From NCBI GenBank assembly GCA_038238115.1, contig JBBRYB010000122.1:1-7570 (forward strand): DNA of 7,570 nt. Reading direction: 5' to 3'. This stretch comes from JBBRYB01 sp038238115 (lineage in GTDB: Bacteria; Actinomycetota; Actinomycetes; Propionibacteriales; Nocardioidaceae). Positions within the stretch are counted from its first letter, which is position 1. Each line of letters starts with the position of its first letter. Under the pieces are notes generated by a model that was not told the origin of the DNA, did no database searches, and saw nothing but the letters and a program-made list of their open reading frames with translations. Shown here one piece after another: positions 6,191 through 7,570 of the stretch. Both the position numbers and the translations under genes were made by a program.

Positions 6191-7134
6191 GTTTCAATCC
6201 TCACCCGGCTTCTTGACCGGGTGCGAGTCGCTCTGATGGACAGCCACCCCCTGCTCCGCAACGAGCAGTTTCAATCCTCACCCGGCTTCTTGACCGGGTG
6301 CGAGGGCCCCCTGCTCCCGGTGTTCATGGAGCGGATGGCCCAGCACCGGTTTCAATCCTCACCCGGCTTCTTGACCGGGTGCGAGTTCGACGAGACCCAT
6401 CGTCTCGTCCTGCCTCGTCAGAAGGTTTCAATCCTCACCCGGCTTCTTGACCGGGTGCGAGATTCCGGGAGGCCGCATGACCGACCGCCCCGACTGGTTT
6501 CAATCCTCACCCGGCTTCTTGACCGGGTGCGAGCTGGATGCCGTCCGTGAGCTGGCCTACGTCGCGGAGGTTTCAATCCTCACCCGGCTTCTTGACCGGG
6601 TGCGAGGCAACTGCCACCGCCGCGACCTCACGGAACGCGACGACAAGGGCGAGGTTTCAATCCTCACCCGGCTTCTTGACCGGGTGCGAGTTGGAGCGTG
6701 ACGACGAGCCGATGGCTGTTACCTGGTTTCAATCCTCACCCGGCTTCTTGACCGGGTGCGAGCCCTTTGCTGGCACGGGAACCGTCGGCATGGTCGCGCA
6801 GTTTCAATCCTCACCCGGCTTCTTGACCGGGTGCGAGTCGCGTCGAGCCTCGGTGCCACGCACCCGCCGTCTCTTCGTTTCAATCCTCACCCGGCTTCTT
6901 GACCGGGTGCGAGCCCTAGATCCTCGAGGACGTTCCGAGCGTTAGTCATCTCGTTTCAATCCTCACCCGGCTTCTTGACCGGGTGCGAGTTGGGAGACGC
7001 TGAACTTCCCGGTGGGCTGCATCGTGTTTCAATCCTCACCCGGCTTCTTGACCGGGTGCGAGCTGCCTGTGACGGGCATCCAGGTCCGGATATGGACGTT
7101 TCAATCCTCACCCGGCTTCTTGACCGGGTGCGAG
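6191..7134 (-). CRISPR. CRISPR array, 13 identical 37-bp repeats and 12 spacers, probably transcribed leftward
   Basis: Repeats start at 6191, 6268, 6349, 6425, 6497, 6570, 6654, 6726, 6801, 6877, 6953, 7026 and 7098; all 37 bases are the same in every copy. On the plus strand the repeat begins GTTTCAATCCT and ends GGGTGCGAG, with a 7-bp internal stem (CACCCGG / CCGGGTG, loop CTTCTTGA). Spacers are 40, 44, 39, 35, 36, 47, 35, 38, 39, 39, 36 and 35 bp, in order. Read on the minus strand the repeat ends in ATTGAAAC, the 8-nt 5' handle commonly left on crRNAs of type I and III systems. This sets the strand and puts the leader on the right, at 7135 onward. The 37-bp repeat and long, variable spacers suit type III (or I-B/I-D-like) systems. 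No cas gene lies in the window, so the subtype cannot be fixed. Absence of repeat decay fits an active or recently grown array. Confidence 0.97.
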
Positions 7135-7310
7135 GGCCTTGGGAAGAACCAGGCCCAGCGCGATCAATCATGCCAGCAGGCCGGACGGCGTGTTGGGCGG
7201 CTGGAAGCGGTGCCCCCATTCGTACAGCCTTTTGGTCGGTCGTGCAGGAAAGCCGCGCGGACACCCTGGGGTTTCTGCTACAGCTCAAGGTCCGCGCACC
7301 CGGACTCTAG
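7135..7310 (-). promoter_or_regulatory. candidate CRISPR leader; content of the 7135-7492 gap
   Basis: If the array is read leftward, new spacers enter at repeat 7098-7134 and the leader lies here. Just outside the last repeat is a small imperfect hairpin (GGCCTTGG at 7135-7142 with CCAGGCC at 7149-7155). The stretch is not notably AT-rich and no clear -10/-35 pair stands out, so the call rests only on repeat orientation. The rest of the gap up to 7492 holds a palindrome (7312-7328) and a doubtful short plus-strand ORF ending at 7438. Confidence 0.35.
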
Positions 7311-7438
7311 ACCACGATCGGATCGTGGATATCGTGGACCAGATCGTGGCCCAGCACGCGAAGGTACTGCCCGCGAGGCTCGCGGAGTCGGTAGATCCGG
7401 AGGCTGTCATCGGCCTCGTCGATCAGGCGCCTAAGTGA
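7139..7438 (+). CDS. doubtful short ORF, possibly a gene relic
   Basis: The frame is open from a TTG at 7139, directly beside the last CRISPR repeat, to the TGA at 7436-7438. Only the last 45 or so codons look protein-like: DHDRIVDIVDQIVAQHAKVL, then LAESVDPEAVIGLVDQAPK, with GC-rich third positions and a helical I/V-heptad pattern. No start with a Shine-Dalgarno is visible, and the N-terminal half overlaps the presumed leader. It may be the tail of a broken gene or chance in GC-rich DNA. It ends 54 bp before the next plus-strand start. I do not recognise it. Confidence 0.22.
   Translation: MGRTRPSAINHASRPDGVLGGWKRCPHSYSLLVGRAGKPRGHPGVSATAQGPRTRTLDHDRIVDIVDQIVAQHAKVLPARLAESVDPEAVIGLVDQAPK
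7312..7328. repeat. 17-bp palindrome followed by repeated ATCGTGG
   Basis: CCACGATC-G-GATCGTGG is a perfect 8-bp inverted repeat with one central base. ATCGTGG then recurs at 7331-7337 and 7343-7349, giving three direct copies in 28 bp. It lies about 165 bp upstream of the start at 7493 and about 180 bp from the array, so it could be an operator for either. It could also be just the codons of an Ile-Val-Asp-rich peptide. Confidence 0.4.
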
Positions 7439-7492
7439 AGTTCCCCGGGGCAAATGAGACTGGCTACCGTGCCCTCCATGAGGGAGGGTCCA

Positions 7493-7570
7493 GTGCCGAT
7501 CAAGTCCGACCCGCGACGGCTGCCACGTCGGAACCACTACCAGGAGGGTCCCGGGTTCCTGTTCGTGGCG
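7493..7570 (+). CDS. N-terminal fragment of an unrecognised protein
   Basis: The first 26 codons of a gene that leaves the right edge. The GTG at 7493 is chosen because AGGGAGG (7481-7487) stands 5 nt before it, close to ideal; an in-frame ATG at 7478 would put that motif inside the gene. The protein begins (M)PIKSDPRRLPRRNHYQEGPG and then turns hydrophobic (FLFVA), basic at first, without a clear signal peptide. It could be the start of an enzyme or a CRISPR-related gene, but this fragment does not allow a choice. Confidence 0.6.
   Translation, partial: MPIKSDPRRLPRRNHYQEGPGFLFVA

Noticed and set aside
6149..6945. Several plus-strand ORFs with repeated ILTRLLDRVR or SSPGFLTGCE peptides
   Set aside because: These are translations of the CRISPR repeats in different frames, not a repeat protein.
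7161..7191. Possible degenerate 14th repeat right of the array (TCAATC at 7164-7169 and GACGGCGTG at 7183-7191)
   Set aside because: Only the two ends resemble the repeat, a gap is needed, and the implied spacer would be 26 bp against 35-47 bp elsewhere. If real, it would argue for a leader on the left.
6956..7288. 110-codon minus-strand ORF at the right end of the array
   Set aside because: It runs over CRISPR repeats and the leader candidate; the peptide repeats follow from the DNA repeats and no start signal is present.

Overview
The window is GC-rich throughout, with strongly GC-biased third codon positions and frequent GTG starts. Together with an F420/deazaflavin-type oxidoreductase and a COG2114-type nucleotide cyclase, this suggests an actinobacterium or a related high-GC lineage such as Chloroflexota. 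There is no rRNA or other taxonomic marker, so the assignment is tentative. I see no tRNA or rRNA gene and no cas gene.

Left part (1-2303): the N-terminus of a secreted protein leaves the left edge on the minus strand. It is divergent from a plus-strand gene for a small DUF385/Ddn-like oxidoreductase whose good start (ATG 384) is in a different frame from its conserved body. Next come two minus-strand genes for a pair of ABC-2 permeases. The downstream permease (826-1611) is intact. The upstream one has lost its N-terminus and is joined in frame to the N-terminal AAA+ part of an IS21 helper protein (IstB).

Middle (2304-4213): a truncated IS21-family element with an apparently complete istA transposase, a 3'-truncated istB, and a left end carrying repeated CTGAGCAC motifs. 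The far side of the element does not continue the ABC operon. The transporter's ATPase gene and first permease segment are missing, which suggests a deletion or rearrangement at the element. Two small conserved-looking unknown genes (4278-4601 plus, 4598-4846 minus) follow, tail to tail.

Right part (5066-7570): a cupin plus class III adenylate/guanylate cyclase on the minus strand, then a CRISPR array of 13 identical 37-bp repeats and 12 spacers of 35-47 bp (6191-7134). On the minus strand the repeat ends in ATTGAAAC, the usual 5' handle of type I and type III crRNAs, so the array is probably transcribed leftward, toward the cyclase gene. Several spacers read as open plus-strand coding sequence: one encodes a DNA methyltransferase SAM-binding motif and another looks like a Shine-Dalgarno plus ATG. 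Their crRNAs would then be antisense to target mRNAs, as RNA-sensing type III systems need. The spacer lengths also fit type III. Beyond the array lie a candidate leader, a doubtful small ORF with a palindrome, and the first 26 codons of an unrecognised plus-strand gene with a very good ribosome-binding site.

The window reads as an accessory region shaped by IS insertion and CRISPR. I do not see a complete undescribed system. The best leads are the array with its spacer orientation, the istB-permease fusion and the out-of-frame start of the oxidoreductase.
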